63,830 nt of DNA from DAOUET01 sp034430155 (GTDB taxonomy: Bacteria > Chloroflexota > Anaerolineae > Anaerolineales > UBA4823), in contig DAOUET010000151.1 of the NCBI GenBank assembly GCA_034430155.1, positions 1-63,830 of the forward strand, in the 5' to 3' direction. Positions 51,954 to 60,733 of the stretch are shown piece after piece; position 1 is the stretch's first letter, and every line of letters begins with the position of its first letter. Under the pieces are notes generated by a model. The model had not been told where the DNA came from, ran no database searches, and saw nothing but the letters and a program-made list of their open reading frames with translations. The translations under genes were made by a program, and so were the position numbers.

Positions 51954-53060
51954 ATGAACCACTATGCCCATATCACCGGTTGGGGAATGTCTGTGCCAGA
52001 AAAAATCTTGACTAATGACGACCTGGCGAAGATCGTTGATACTAATGATGGTTGGATCCGCAGCCGGACGGGCATCTACGAACGTCGTATTGCTGGCCCC
52101 GATCAAACTACGGCTTCATTGGCCATCGAAGCATCCTTACGCGCCCTTAGCGTCGCGAACCTTCGGAGCGATGAATTAGATTTGATCATTGTGGCTACCT
52201 CCTCTCCGGAGTACCTCTTCCCGGCCACGGCTTGCTTGGTCCAAGACCAGATCGGCGCAACCAAAGCAGGGGCTTTTGATCTCTCAGCTGCTTGCACTGG
52301 ATTCATCTATGCTTTAAACATAGCCACTCAGTCTATCCGTTCCGGTACTCTTGAGAACGTTTTAGTCATCGGCTCCGAAACGCTTTCACGGCTGGTGAAT
52401 TGGAAGGATCGCGGCACCTGTATTTTATTCGGAGACGGAGCTGGTGCCTTTGTCCTCCAACCAGGGGAAGAACCCGGCGGTCTGCTCTCGGCCGTAATGC
52501 GCTCTGATGGTTCAGGAGGCGATCTATTGTGCATACCAGCTGGAGGCAGCCGCTTCCCTACCAGCGCAACAACCGTTCAAGACGGACTCCACTTTATCCA
52601 GATGAATGGCAGCGAGGTTTTCCGGTTTGCATCCCGAGTCATGGTTCAAGCCACCCAGGAAGTTGTCGAAGCAGCCCACCTTGACCTGGATGATGTTAAC
52701 CTATTAATCCCCCACCAGGCCAACCAACGAATCATCGAATCGGCTGCCCGAGGTTTAGATATTTCCATGGACCGTGTCATGGTCAATCTAGATCGCTATG
52801 GCAACACCTCCACCGCCTCCATCCCCATCGCCACATGTGAAGCTATCGAGCAGGGTCGCCTTAAACCTGGAGATCACGTTGCCTTTGTAGGGTTTGGTGC
52901 CGGGTTAACATGGGGAGCAGCGGTCGTTAAATGGAGCGGTCCCTTCCCGAGCCCCCGTAAGGTTCAACCCCAACGCTACCGCCGCTTGGTGCGGTTGCGC
53001 TCGATCTTCCTTCGCCTCATCCGTCAAATCGAAGGCCTGATCTGGGGGCGCGGAAAATAA
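51954..53060 (+). CDS. fabH: Beta-ketoacyl-ACP synthase III with a basic C-terminal extension
   Basis: A 368-aa initiating condensing enzyme. Visible: GWIRSRTGIYERR (start-unit/CoA site), DLSAACTGFIYAL (catalytic Cys), PHQANQRIIESA (His) and DRYGNTSTASIPIA (Asn), completing the Cys-His-Asn triad. It adds acetyl- or branched-chain acyl-CoA to malonyl-ACP. ATG 51954 follows GGAG; an upstream start (51927) would overlap fabF. After the normal end (about 327), a 41-residue extension (RYRRLVRLRSIFLRLIRQ) forms a basic amphipathic helix that could dock on the membrane (inference). Confidence 0.95.
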   Translation: MNHYAHITGWGMSVPEKILTNDDLAKIVDTNDGWIRSRTGIYERRIAGPDQTTASLAIEASLRALSVANLRSDELDLIIVATSSPEYLFPATACLVQDQIGATKAGAFDLSAACTGFIYALNIATQSIRSGTLENVLVIGSETLSRLVNWKDRGTCILFGDGAGAFVLQPGEEPGGLLSAVMRSDGSGGDLLCIPAGGSRFPTSATTVQDGLHFIQMNGSEVFRFASRVMVQATQEVVEAAHLDLDDVNLLIPHQANQRIIESAARGLDISMDRVMVNLDRYGNTSTASIPIATCEAIEQGRLKPGDHVAFVGFGAGLTWGAAVVKWSGPFPSPRKVQPQRYRRLVRLRSIFLRLIRQIEGLIWGRGK

Positions 53061-53067
53061 CAAAAAA

Positions 53068-53102
53068 GCGCTTTTTGAGGCTAAAATGAACTCAAAAAGC
53101 GC
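53068..53102 (-). terminator. Terminator of the leftward 414-aa gene (possibly bidirectional)
   Basis: GCGCTTTTTGAG-(11 bases)-CTCAAAAAGCGC, a 12-bp stem. On the minus strand a TTTTTTG run follows, as expected of a terminator for the gene starting at 54367. On the plus strand it lies 7 bases past the fabH stop. Confidence 0.75.
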
Positions 53103-53122
53103 CAATAATCCCCTTTTTGAAT

Positions 53123-54367
53123 TTAGCCGCCTGGCACTGATTCTTCTTGCTCCTCAGTTTGCCTGGTCTGATCTGTGCTTTTCTCTGAGCTGGGTGGCGC
53201 GGGAACATTTCCTTGTTCAACTTGCCCGCCGTCTTCTAGTTTAAACACTTTCAAAATTCGTTTAACGATCTCGGTAAACACATTTTGCTGGTAACCTGCC
53301 AGCCAGGCTAACAAATAGATGACAAAGGGAGAAGCAATACTTTCTGTTGGTCCCATTATGGAAAGCAAACCGGCCCTTAAGATCGCATAGACCACTGCTC
53401 CGACACCAATCCCCATTATTGGACTGTTCAAGTACCAGATGCTGTGCTGTTTGTCAAAATCCTGTTCAATCGCGATGTGTTTCACCAGGGCATACCAAGC
53501 CCCGATTACACCGCCCAGGCCGCCCCAAATCATGCTTCCAATCAGATAAATAAGATCTGAGGACCCTCCAGAGAACGCTGGCCCACCCAGCCAGTAAATT
53601 AAAACTGTTAAGACTAATATCGCCCACACCAATTCATATAAGAACAACCTAATCCCGATCCCGTACGACCATTTCTGGGATCGCTTGTTTACTGCCAGCC
53701 TGAATTCAACTTCATTCAAGTGTCGTTCGGCTTCCTCAAAACGACCACTGCCGCTCAGAATCTCGTTGCGGAAGTATTGGATTTCATCCAACAATGATCG
53801 TCCGATCTGCAATGCCAAAACTCCCTCTTCAACGCCGGTGGCTGCTTTTTTAGCGCGTTGCCAGAGTTCTTTTAACTGTTCATCGCTGATCAGCAAAGCA
53901 GTCATCTCACCTTTAGGTATCCGTGATTTTATCTGTGTAGGCGCTGCAGCTCCTGCTGTTCCTGTAGTAGGTCCTGGAAGCGGGAAAGCAGCTGCTGAGA
54001 ACAGTGGTGCGCCGCGCATGGATGTACTTTCGTCTGGTTTTATGATATCCTCTGTAGGTAATCCCGGAGGAGGAGGTAATTCCTCATCACGCAGGATTGG
54101 ATATGCAGCCCCCATTCCCCCTTCTAGTGAGGTTCCAGGTGCTTCCGGGTTTTGCGATAACTCGAGCATCTCGCCAACTTCGTTTAGAGGTTCATAGGCT
54201 CGCATACCAGAATTATCTCCCGCCGCAGAAGCCTCGCTTGGCTCTCCTTCACCACTAGGCCTCTCTCCCGGTTTGACATCATCTTGACCTGTCTTTTCAC
54301 TCTGGTTGTATGCTTCTTTTAGTCTTTTTTCCTCATCAGGCATCCTGCCTTCATCCTCATCACTCAT
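53123..54367 (-). CDS. Unrecognised multi-helix membrane protein with an acidic N-terminal tail
   Basis: A 414-aa protein. Residues 1-170 are low-complexity, rich in Glu, Pro, Gly and Ser, and likely disordered. Residues about 175-230 are helical (LQIGRSLLDEIQYFRNEIL, FRLAVNKRSQKWSYGIGI). Four hydrophobic segments follow at about 235-260, 265-295, 315-340 and 345-365, then a short polar tail. There is no catalytic motif. It is divergent from ftsH (54579). It could be a membrane scaffold or a lipid-associated partner for the neighbouring FtsH; this is speculation from position only. Confidence 0.7.
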   Translation of the reverse strand: MSDEDEGRMPDEEKRLKEAYNQSEKTGQDDVKPGERPSGEGEPSEASAAGDNSGMRAYEPLNEVGEMLELSQNPEAPGTSLEGGMGAAYPILRDEELPPPPGLPTEDIIKPDESTSMRGAPLFSAAAFPLPGPTTGTAGAAAPTQIKSRIPKGEMTALLISDEQLKELWQRAKKAATGVEEGVLALQIGRSLLDEIQYFRNEILSGSGRFEEAERHLNEVEFRLAVNKRSQKWSYGIGIRLFLYELVWAILVLTVLIYWLGGPAFSGGSSDLIYLIGSMIWGGLGGVIGAWYALVKHIAIEQDFDKQHSIWYLNSPIMGIGVGAVVYAILRAGLLSIMGPTESIASPFVIYLLAWLAGYQQNVFTEIVKRILKVFKLEDGGQVEQGNVPAPPSSEKSTDQTRQTEEQEESVPGG

Positions 54368-54525
54368 TTCGTCAACTGCCTCCCATGACTTTATAGTATT
54401 AGTGCTGTTAGATGTGCTAACTTATCCAAATCAGTATAGTTTAAACCAAATTAGAAGTCAAATGTTAGAACAGCGTTAGAAATCTGATATTATTATGGTA
54501 ACTTCTACCAGGCAGAGCCATAGAT

Positions 54526-54534
54526 TGGTATAAT
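54526..54534 (+). promoter_or_regulatory. Extended -10 element of ftsH
   Basis: TGgTATAAT, 44 bases before the GTG start at 54579. No good -35 is seen. Confidence 0.5.
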
Positions 54535-54578
54535 TTCATTAAGATCTGCGGTCCGTCGTTTTTTTGTTGGAGGTATCT

Positions 54579-56441
54579 GTGAACCCGACCCGCAACCGTT
54601 CATCAATAATTTATTTACTGTTGTTTATTGCCATCATCGTAATGGTAGTATATAACTTTCAACAGCAGGCCACTACCCAAGAGGCGTTATCCATTAACGA
54701 AGTAGCAGCTGATATCCAGAACGGTACCGTCAAGCGCGTTACTGTAGACGAAAATCGGCTACAGGTTGTTTTTGCCAACGGATCCGAGGGCACTGCCCAG
54801 ATGGAATCAAACGCCACTTTTGTTGAACAGATGAAAGCCTTGGGCGTTAATAACGAGCAACTCGCGTCCAGCAATGTTAAGATCGAAATTAAACCACCTA
54901 GCGCTTGGTTAGGTATTGCCACAGCTTTGGGATACTTTATACCGTTCATTCTCTTAGCTGGTGTCTTTTGGTTCGTTTTCCGCCAGGCTCAGGGTAGCAA
55001 CAATGCTGCTCTTTCTTTTGGGAAATCTCGCGCCCGGATGTTCACCGGTGATCAGCCCACGGTCACCTTTGATGATGTCGCAGGTGTGGAAGAAGCCAAG
55101 GAAGAACTTTTCGAAGTGGTTGAATTTTTACGCGAACCAGAAAAGTTCATATCTTTGGGAGCACGCATTCCTAAAGGCGTTCTTCTGGTTGGTCCTCCGG
55201 GCACTGGCAAAACCCTATTAGCCAAAGCCGTTTCCGGTGAGGCCGGGGTGCCTTTCTTCTCAATCTCCGGTTCTGAATTTGTCGAAATGTTCGTAGGCGT
55301 TGGTGCCAGTCGCGTCCGTGATCTCTTTGATCAAGCCAAACGCCAATCTCCCTGCATCGTTTTTGTGGATGAGATCGATGCAGTCGGCCGCCAACGTGGT
55401 GCCGGCTTAGGTGGCAGCCACGATGAGCGTGAGCAAACCCTCAATCAAATGCTCGTCGAGATGGACGGCTTTGACACTGACACCAATGTGATCATCGTCG
55501 CAGCTACCAACCGCCCGGATATCCTCGATCCGGCCTTGCTACGCCCCGGTCGCTTCGACCGGCGGGTAGTTTTAGATCGTCCTGACATGCGCGGTCGCGA
55601 AGCCATCCTGCAGGTGCACGTTAAAGGTAAGCCCCTGGGACCTGACGTGGATTTGGGAGTCCTGGCTCGCTCTACCCCAGGCTTTGTTGGTGCGGACATC
55701 GAAAACCTGGTGAATGAAGCTGCCATTTTAGCCGCCCGGCGCAATAAGAAGGTCATCGGTCAGCCTGAAATGGAAGAGGCTATCGAGCGCGTTATTGCCG
55801 GCCCCGAACGTAAGAGCCGCCTCATCAACGAGGAAGAAAAACGGATTATCGCCTACCACGAAGCCGGTCATGCCGTGGTAGCCAACGCCCTTCCCGAAGC
55901 CGATCCCGTTCATAAGGTCTCGATCACGGCTCGAGGCATGGCAGGTGGTTATACCATCATGCTGCCCGAGGAAGACCGTACCCTTATGCCCCGCAAAAAA
56001 CTCATCGCTGAGATGGTCGGCTTGTTAGGCGGCCGTGCTGCCGAGGAAATCGTCTTTGACGACATTACCTCTGGAGCCTCAAATGACCTGGAGCGTGTCA
56101 CCCGCATGGCTCGCGCCATGGTTACTCGCTTGGGAATGAGTGATTCGCTCGGTCCCATGGTTTATGGCCAGAAAGAAGAACTTATTTTCCTCGGACGGGA
56201 GATTTCTGAACAACGCGATTACTCAGAAGCTGTTGCCCAACAGATCGACAATGAAGTACGCCGTTTGGTGAACGAAGCCTATGACAAGTCTAAGTCAGTC
56301 ATAATGGAATACCGCGAAAAATTGGATGCTGTTGCCCAACGCTTGCTTGACGTAGAGACCATCACCCGCGAGGAATTTGAGAGCATTTTTCCGCCTCCTG
56401 TACCCAAGAAAAGTGGCACCCCAATACCCCAAGCCGCCTAA
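54579..56441 (+). CDS. ftsH: ATP-dependent zinc metalloprotease FtsH
   Basis: A 620-aa membrane-bound AAA+ protease. The first transmembrane helix is at about 9-27 (IIYLLLFIAIIVMVVYNF), then an extracytoplasmic loop, a second helix at about 105-127, Walker A GPPGTGKTLLAKAV, Walker B CIVFVDEIDAVGRQRG, the pore loop FVEMFVGVGASRVRD, the SRH ATNRPDILDPALLRPGRFDRR, and the zinc-protease motif HEAGHAV with a later Asp ligand in SGASNDLERVT. It degrades misassembled membrane proteins. GTG 54579 is preceded by GGAGG (54569-54573). Confidence 0.96.
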   Translation: MNPTRNRSSIIYLLLFIAIIVMVVYNFQQQATTQEALSINEVAADIQNGTVKRVTVDENRLQVVFANGSEGTAQMESNATFVEQMKALGVNNEQLASSNVKIEIKPPSAWLGIATALGYFIPFILLAGVFWFVFRQAQGSNNAALSFGKSRARMFTGDQPTVTFDDVAGVEEAKEELFEVVEFLREPEKFISLGARIPKGVLLVGPPGTGKTLLAKAVSGEAGVPFFSISGSEFVEMFVGVGASRVRDLFDQAKRQSPCIVFVDEIDAVGRQRGAGLGGSHDEREQTLNQMLVEMDGFDTDTNVIIVAATNRPDILDPALLRPGRFDRRVVLDRPDMRGREAILQVHVKGKPLGPDVDLGVLARSTPGFVGADIENLVNEAAILAARRNKKVIGQPEMEEAIERVIAGPERKSRLINEEEKRIIAYHEAGHAVVANALPEADPVHKVSITARGMAGGYTIMLPEEDRTLMPRKKLIAEMVGLLGGRAAEEIVFDDITSGASNDLERVTRMARAMVTRLGMSDSLGPMVYGQKEELIFLGREISEQRDYSEAVAQQIDNEVRRLVNEAYDKSKSVIMEYREKLDAVAQRLLDVETITREEFESIFPPPVPKKSGTPIPQAA

Positions 56442-56528
56442 TAAAATCATGTCTTAGAAACGTAAAAGGGATTGCAAATAGTCCCATTTTGCGTTTCTTT
56501 TTATATTTTCAAGTCCTCAGGCAGTAGC

Positions 56529-57107
56529 ATGGTTAAGATAGCCGATTTGCCCGTCTCAGATGATACCCATTACGGGCAAATCGGCTCCACGCCGGTGCTT
56601 GCCTTCAACCACTTCGGCCTGGGCTGCCGGTTGCTGGTACCCTCTTCTGGTGAACCTACTGTGATGGCTGCTTTAGCGCGTTCTGGTTCCGAAGCCCTTT
56701 CCACCGAAACTTATCAGGCCTTGAGAGTGGAAGCTGGAGTACCATCCGCCAAACACGAGCTTACGGGAGACTACACCCCTCTAGAGACTGGCTTGGCGGA
56801 GGCTATCTCCGCCGAAAAGGGATGCTATACCGGGCAGGAAGTGCTAGCTCGTCAGATCACTTACGATAAGATCACTCGCCAGTTGGTCGGTCTGCATCTC
56901 ACCAGCCAGGCTGTTGCAGGTGACCGACTCTGGTCTCAAGAGGAAGGCAAGACTGTGGGTGAGGTAACCTCTGCAACCAATTCCCCTCGTTATGGTTACA
57001 TCACTCTGGCGATCCTTAAGCGACCTTACCACCAAACGGGAACGATGCTTACCGTAGGGGAGCTAGAAAAAGGTCATCTTGCAAGAGTGGCTCCTTTGCC
57101 TTTTTAA
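56529..57107 (+). pseudogene. 5'-truncated YgfZ/GcvT-like folate-binding protein remnant
   Basis: The C-terminal half of a YgfZ-type protein: the signature KGCYTGQEVLARQITYDKITRQL (about 98-120), preceded by ALRVEAGVPSAKHELTGDYTPLETGLAEAI and ending with LAILKRPYHQTGTMLT. YgfZ proteins, which bind tetrahydrofolate and assist Fe-S enzyme repair, are normally 300-350 aa. Here the first 120-150 residues of the folate pocket are absent. The frame runs only from an ATG at 56529 with no ribosome site, 88 bases after the ftsH stop, and the upstream in-frame codons (56472-56528) look like random AT-rich sequence. Probably a deletion remnant, though expression of the half protein cannot be excluded. 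Confidence 0.65.
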
Positions 57108-57417
57108 GCCTAATCAGGAAGAATAGGATTTGCGCAGTTAGAAGTATTCTAGGTAATTGGGGTTGTGTCATACGCCCAATTACAGTACAGATCTCTCAAT
57201 AACCTATGTCCTGAAGAATTCGTTTCGAGAAGAACAGAATGGTTATCTTTCTGATCGGTCTTAGGGCTATAATATACTTATCATCCCTGTCCGGATGAAT
57301 GTTTGCCAGGTATTCGCCTCTGGAGGATAGATCGTCAAAACCCCGCTCATCAGACTTTTTCTGGCACCTCTGGACATACTATCCAATGAGAAAATTACTT
57401 AAAATATCGTTATCCGT
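57108..57417. other. Intergenic region before fabL
   Basis: The 310 bases hold an inverted repeat, GTAATTGGG (57153-57161) with CCCAATTAC (57175-57183), after the ygfZ remnant. A TATAAT (57268-57273) with a poor -35 would give a leader of about 140 bases for fabL, and a closer TAAAAT (57400-57405) lies 12 bases before ATG 57418. TTGCGCAGTT at about 57130 differs by one base from the TTACGCAGTT end of the palindromic repeat. No small gene is recognised. Confidence 0.4.
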
Positions 57418-58194
57418 ATGAGTAATGAAAGCTTGTTCTTTAAAGATAAGATCGTTCTGGTCACAGGATCTGGGCGTGGCATCGGTCGCGCTATTGCCTT
57501 GCATTTTGCCCGTGATGGAGCTGACCTTGTCATCAATTTCTTTCGCAACCGTACTACCGCGCAAGAAACTGTCGCTGCGGTCCAGGAAATCGGCCGTCAG
57601 GCTTTGTTGGTTAAAGCCAACATCGGTTCGCTTGAAGGTATTGACCACCTTTTTGACGAAGTAGAGCGCTATTACGGTGCTTTGGATATTCTTATCAGCA
57701 ACGCTGCCTCCGGCTACAACCGTCCCGCTTTGGAGCAAAAACCCAAGGGTTGGGACTGGACGATGAACATTAATGCGCGCGCCTTGCTTTTCTCTTCTCA
57801 ACGGTGCGTACCCTTGATGGAGAAGCGCGGCGGCGGTTCGATTGTTAGCATCTCCAGCCCCGGCTCGTCGCGCGTTTTGCCAGATTATGTTGTTGTGGGA
57901 GCCAGCAAAGCTGCCCTCGAATCCCTCACCCGTTATTTGGCGATTGAATTAGCACCCAAGAACATCGTTGTCAATGCCGTATCTCCAGGAATAGTGGAGA
58001 CCCAAGCCTTAAAACACTTCGACGTCATGCAAGAAGAAAATTACATCGATGAAACCGTCGCCAAAACTCCTGCCGGGAGATTGGTCAAGCCCGAAGATAT
58101 CGCTCAGGTCGTTGCGTTTTTATGCTCGCCAGCTGCCAGTATGATCCGCGGACAAACTATCCTGGTAGATGGGGGATACACCTTACCGATTTAA
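57418..58194 (+). CDS. fabL: Enoyl-ACP reductase FabL-type (NADPH), SDR family
   Basis: A 258-aa SDR that completes the fatty-acid elongation cycle by reducing trans-2-enoyl-ACP. Its signature matches the FabL branch: VTGSGRGIGRAIALHF (NAD(P) loop), SNAASGYNRPALEQKPKGWDW, TMNINARALLFSSQ, LMEKRGGGSIVSISSPGSSR, VVGASKAALESLTRYLAIEL (the YxxxK Tyr is replaced by Val-Gly, a feature also seen in B. subtilis FabL), VSPGIVETQALKHFD and MIRGQTILVDGGYTLP. The ATG has no clear Shine-Dalgarno sequence. With FabF and FabH in the same 8 kb it forms part of a dispersed fatty-acid set. Confidence 0.88.
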   Translation: MSNESLFFKDKIVLVTGSGRGIGRAIALHFARDGADLVINFFRNRTTAQETVAAVQEIGRQALLVKANIGSLEGIDHLFDEVERYYGALDILISNAASGYNRPALEQKPKGWDWTMNINARALLFSSQRCVPLMEKRGGGSIVSISSPGSSRVLPDYVVVGASKAALESLTRYLAIELAPKNIVVNAVSPGIVETQALKHFDVMQEENYIDETVAKTPAGRLVKPEDIAQVVAFLCSPAASMIRGQTILVDGGYTLPI

Positions 58195-58224
58195 GACAAA
58201 CACACAAATCTGATCTTAATCGCA

Positions 58225-58255
58225 CTCGCCCCGCGGCATTTCCCCGTGGAGCGAG
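58225..58255. terminator. Convergent terminator stem between fabL and the PEBP gene
   Basis: CTCGCCCCGCGG and CCGTGGAGCGAG can form a 12-bp stem with two mismatches around CATTTCC, followed on the plus strand by GCGTATTTAATATT. It is placed to stop transcripts from both directions. Confidence 0.55.
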
Positions 58256-58303
58256 GCGTATTTAATATTACGCTCCAGAACACTTTCTGTAATAAACCCC
58301 ACC

Positions 58304-58855
58304 TTAGCGACTGTAAATCCCCATCAGCTGGCCTTGAGCTAAGATGTGTCCTTGCATTGCCTTCTCCAATGCTGCTTTACTCGCACCTGGTTCAAGACTC
58401 AAATTATCATCTAGGGCGTATATCTTGAATAAATATCGGTGCATCGATCCTCTGGGAGGGCAGGGACCCCCATAATTTGTCTTTCGAAAGTCATTAATCC
58501 CCTGGGTGCCTATGCCTTGAACACCTTCAGGCAAAGAGGCCAGATTTGAGGGTAAATCGTATAACACCCAATGCACCCACGTGCCTGCCGGCGCATCAGG
58601 GTCATCCACGATCAGGGCTATACTTTTTGTTTCCTCAGGAGTTCCCGTCCAAGTCAGCGCAGGCGAGATATTTACGCCATCGCAAGTGTACTGCCGGGGG
58701 ATGCTAGCGCCTTCGACAAAGGCAGAACTGGTTAATTGTACTGTCATCTGGACCTCTCTTTCCATGGATAGCGTATCGGGCTTTCTATTGCACCCATATG
58801 CCGTAGCTAACAAGCCTGACAATAATAATAAAACCACAAAACCCTTTTTGCCCAT
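58304..58855 (-). CDS. YbhB/YbcL (Raf kinase inhibitor-like) lipoprotein
   Basis: A 183-aa phosphatidylethanolamine-binding (PEBP) protein: DDPDAPAGTWVHWVLYDLP and GGPCPPRGSMHRYLFKIYALD are the ligand-pocket signatures, with the closing KAMQGHILAQGQLMGIYSR. The N-terminus GFVVLLLLSGLLATAYGC is a lipoprotein signal with a lipobox Cys near 22, so it is membrane-anchored outside the cytoplasm. The physiological ligand of bacterial members is not known. Confidence 0.92.
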   Translation of the reverse strand: MGKKGFVVLLLLSGLLATAYGCNRKPDTLSMEREVQMTVQLTSSAFVEGASIPRQYTCDGVNISPALTWTGTPEETKSIALIVDDPDAPAGTWVHWVLYDLPSNLASLPEGVQGIGTQGINDFRKTNYGGPCPPRGSMHRYLFKIYALDDNLSLEPGASKAALEKAMQGHILAQGQLMGIYSR

Positions 58856-58955
58856 GGTACCTCGTCAAAACCACCGATTCAAAATCTCGTTGACTGATAA
58901 ATGATCAACTTCGTCGCTAAACCCCCACCAACCCTGCGCATAGTTCTCAGGGTTA

Positions 58956-59588
58956 TTACACCCCTATAAGGATCGCCCGTGCTGGAGCCCCATCACAGCC
59001 AGCAATTTTCAAGGGCAGGCAGTAGAGTGTATAACGACCCTGGGTGATCTCGGACAAATCCAAACCTTCCACGATGATAATTCCTGCTTCAAGCAGGATT
59101 TCGTGGGTAGCTTTTGTCCTCTCGTAAGGAGCCACGGAGAGATAATCTATGCCAATTAATTTTACACCCCGGTTTACCAGATAGTCAGCGCCATCGGGAC
59201 TCAGACCAACATAACCGCTTTGGAATTCGGTCCCTTGTTTCGTCCAGAGGTCCGAATTACGAGTCCTGAATAATACCCGGCGGGTGCGCGGCGGGATTCC
59301 AGATCCCTCCAACACTTCCGCAGTGATCTCGTCTGCTTCGGGTAAATGTAACACATAGGCGCGTCCGGTCAGCAATTTGAGGGGGAGTTGTTCTACAGTT
59401 TTCCCTTTCTGAAGGAAATGGAAAGGCGCGTCTACATGCGTGCCGGTGTGCACGCACATATTAAGCTTTGAAACATTTGCCTCTGCACCTTCTTCAATTT
59501 TCCCGATCCGCTCTAAAACGACTTTTGGATCACCAGGCCAGATGGGCATATCAGGTGAAATCGTCATGGAGATGTCATAAGTGCGCAT
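58956..59588 (-). CDS. Cyclase-family metal-dependent hydrolase (KynB-like)
   Basis: A 210-aa cyclase-family enzyme (the family includes arylformamidases). It has ISMTISPDMPIWPGDP at the start, CVHTGTHVDAPFHFLQKG (the HTGTHVDAPxHF metal motif, about 46-63), LKLLTGRAYVLHLPEA, LFRTRNSDLW, GYVGLSPDGADYLVNRGVKLIGIDYLSV and HEILLEAGIIIVEGLDLS. Those are all family landmarks. Kynurenine formamidase activity is a possibility, but no kynurenine genes are nearby. Good GGAGGAG precedes the ATG. Confidence 0.9.
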   Translation of the reverse strand: MRTYDISMTISPDMPIWPGDPKVVLERIGKIEEGAEANVSKLNMCVHTGTHVDAPFHFLQKGKTVEQLPLKLLTGRAYVLHLPEADEITAEVLEGSGIPPRTRRVLFRTRNSDLWTKQGTEFQSGYVGLSPDGADYLVNRGVKLIGIDYLSVAPYERTKATHEILLEAGIIIVEGLDLSEITQGRYTLYCLPLKIAGCDGAPARAILIGV

Positions 59589-59611
59589 TTCTCCTCCAGA
59601 TCTATAAGAAA

Positions 59612-59640
59612 AGTATATATGAGAGTTTCAAAAAAAGCAA
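59612..59640 (-). promoter_or_regulatory. Promoter of the cyclase gene
   Basis: On the minus strand TTGCTT (59640-59635), a 17-base spacer, then TATACT (59617-59612), 24 bases before the ATG at 59588. Confidence 0.55.
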
Positions 59641-59659
59641 ACAAGTTCCAGATTGCCCC

Positions 59660-59690
59660 TTGACTCTCCCATAACTGGAGGTTGTATACT
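59660..59690 (+). promoter_or_regulatory. MerR-type promoter with a 19-bp spacer
   Basis: TTGACT (59660-59665) and TATACT (59685-59690) are separated by 19 bases, the suboptimal spacing typical of promoters that MerR-family activators untwist. The spacer holds an imperfect dyad, CTCC(c)A-taac-TGGAG. It lies 63 bases before the merR start. Confidence 0.7.
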
Positions 59691-59753
59691 GCCTATAAAT
59701 ACAAAGCGCCTTATCGATACTCCAGGGTAGTTGCAATTGTATGGAGGTAAACA

Positions 59754-60626
59754 ATGCTCAAAATCGGTGATTTTTCAAAACTCAGCCAGGTTTCTGTTAA
59801 AACCCTGCATTACTACGACCAGATAGGACTTCTGAAACCAGCCAAAACCGACCGCTTCACAAGTTATCGTTATTACACTTTTGATCAATTACCTCGCCTT
59901 AATCGTATCCTGGCATTGAAGGATCTGGGATTCACCTTGGAGCAGATCGCCATATTGCTGGATGAAAACCTGCCAGCAGCTCAAATACGCGGTATGCTGC
60001 GCATGAGGCAGGCAGACATCCACCAGCAAATGGAACATATGCAGACACGGTTGATGCAGGTAGAGGTCCGACTTAGACAAATTGAACAGGAGAATACCAT
60101 GTCAACTTACGATGTTGTGCTTAAGAAAATTGAACCACAGATGGTTGCCGCCATCCGTGATATCGTTCCTTCCTTCGGGGAACAAAGTTCACTTTGGAAA
60201 GAAATGGCTATTTATTTGAAGAATCACAACGCCAGAGCAAGCGATCCTTCGCTGACCATCTACTATGACACTGAGTACCGCGAACAAGATGTGGACCTGG
60301 AAACAGCCTCACCAGTAACCAGCCGGCCTCCCAGCACCCAGCGAGTTTCCGTCCGAGAGATAGCCGGAGTTGAAAAGATGGCTTGCGTTATCCACCGCGG
60401 CCCGTATGAGGCCATTGGAGATGCCTACGCCGCCCTGATGAATTGGATAGAGGCCAACGGTTACCGCATTATCGGCCCCAATCGCGAGGTCTACTTGCGT
60501 TGCCCCGATAATGATTACGAGGATTCTGAATTAATCGGCTATGCTGATTACGTAGCCCTTGACCCTGAAGACTATGTGACCGAGATCCAATTCCCTGTCG
60601 ATAAGGATAAACCAAACCAACCGTAA
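59754..60626 (+). CDS. MerR-family regulator with GyrI-like effector domain
   Basis: A 290-aa protein. The MerR winged helix is at 1-70: MLKIGDFSKLSQVSVKTLHYYDQIGLL and YRYYTFDQLPRLNRILALKDLGF. A dimer coiled coil runs about 75-112. A GyrI-like (SOUL/BmrR-type) effector-binding domain, about 115-285, has MACVIHRGPYEAIGDAYAALMNWIEANGYRIIGPNREVYL and a final YVTEIQFPV. Members bind hydrophobic cationic drugs. The 19-bp-spacer promoter suggests autoregulation and perhaps control of the divergent cyclase. Confidence 0.94.
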   Translation: MLKIGDFSKLSQVSVKTLHYYDQIGLLKPAKTDRFTSYRYYTFDQLPRLNRILALKDLGFTLEQIAILLDENLPAAQIRGMLRMRQADIHQQMEHMQTRLMQVEVRLRQIEQENTMSTYDVVLKKIEPQMVAAIRDIVPSFGEQSSLWKEMAIYLKNHNARASDPSLTIYYDTEYREQDVDLETASPVTSRPPSTQRVSVREIAGVEKMACVIHRGPYEAIGDAYAALMNWIEANGYRIIGPNREVYLRCPDNDYEDSELIGYADYVALDPEDYVTEIQFPVDKDKPNQP

Positions 60627-60685
60627 AATCTGCGAAAGCGGTACTGGTCATTTCCACAAATGATTAGATGGCCTCAAAACTCTCT

Positions 60686-60713
60686 GCGGGAGGCGTTTTT
60701 CTCCGCCTCCTGC
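60686..60713. terminator. Stem-loop between the MerR gene and the OSBS/NSAR-type gene
   Basis: GCGGGAGGCG-tttttctc-CGCCTCCTGC has nine of ten pairs, followed by TTCAATTCTG. It sits between convergent ends (60626 and 60734) and could serve both strands. Confidence 0.6.
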
Positions 60714-60733
60714 TTCAATTCTGATTGTAGGGT

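Noticed and set aside
57268..57417. Riboswitch or structured leader upstream of fabL
   Set aside because: No recognisable conserved core; only a weak promoter and random-looking leader.
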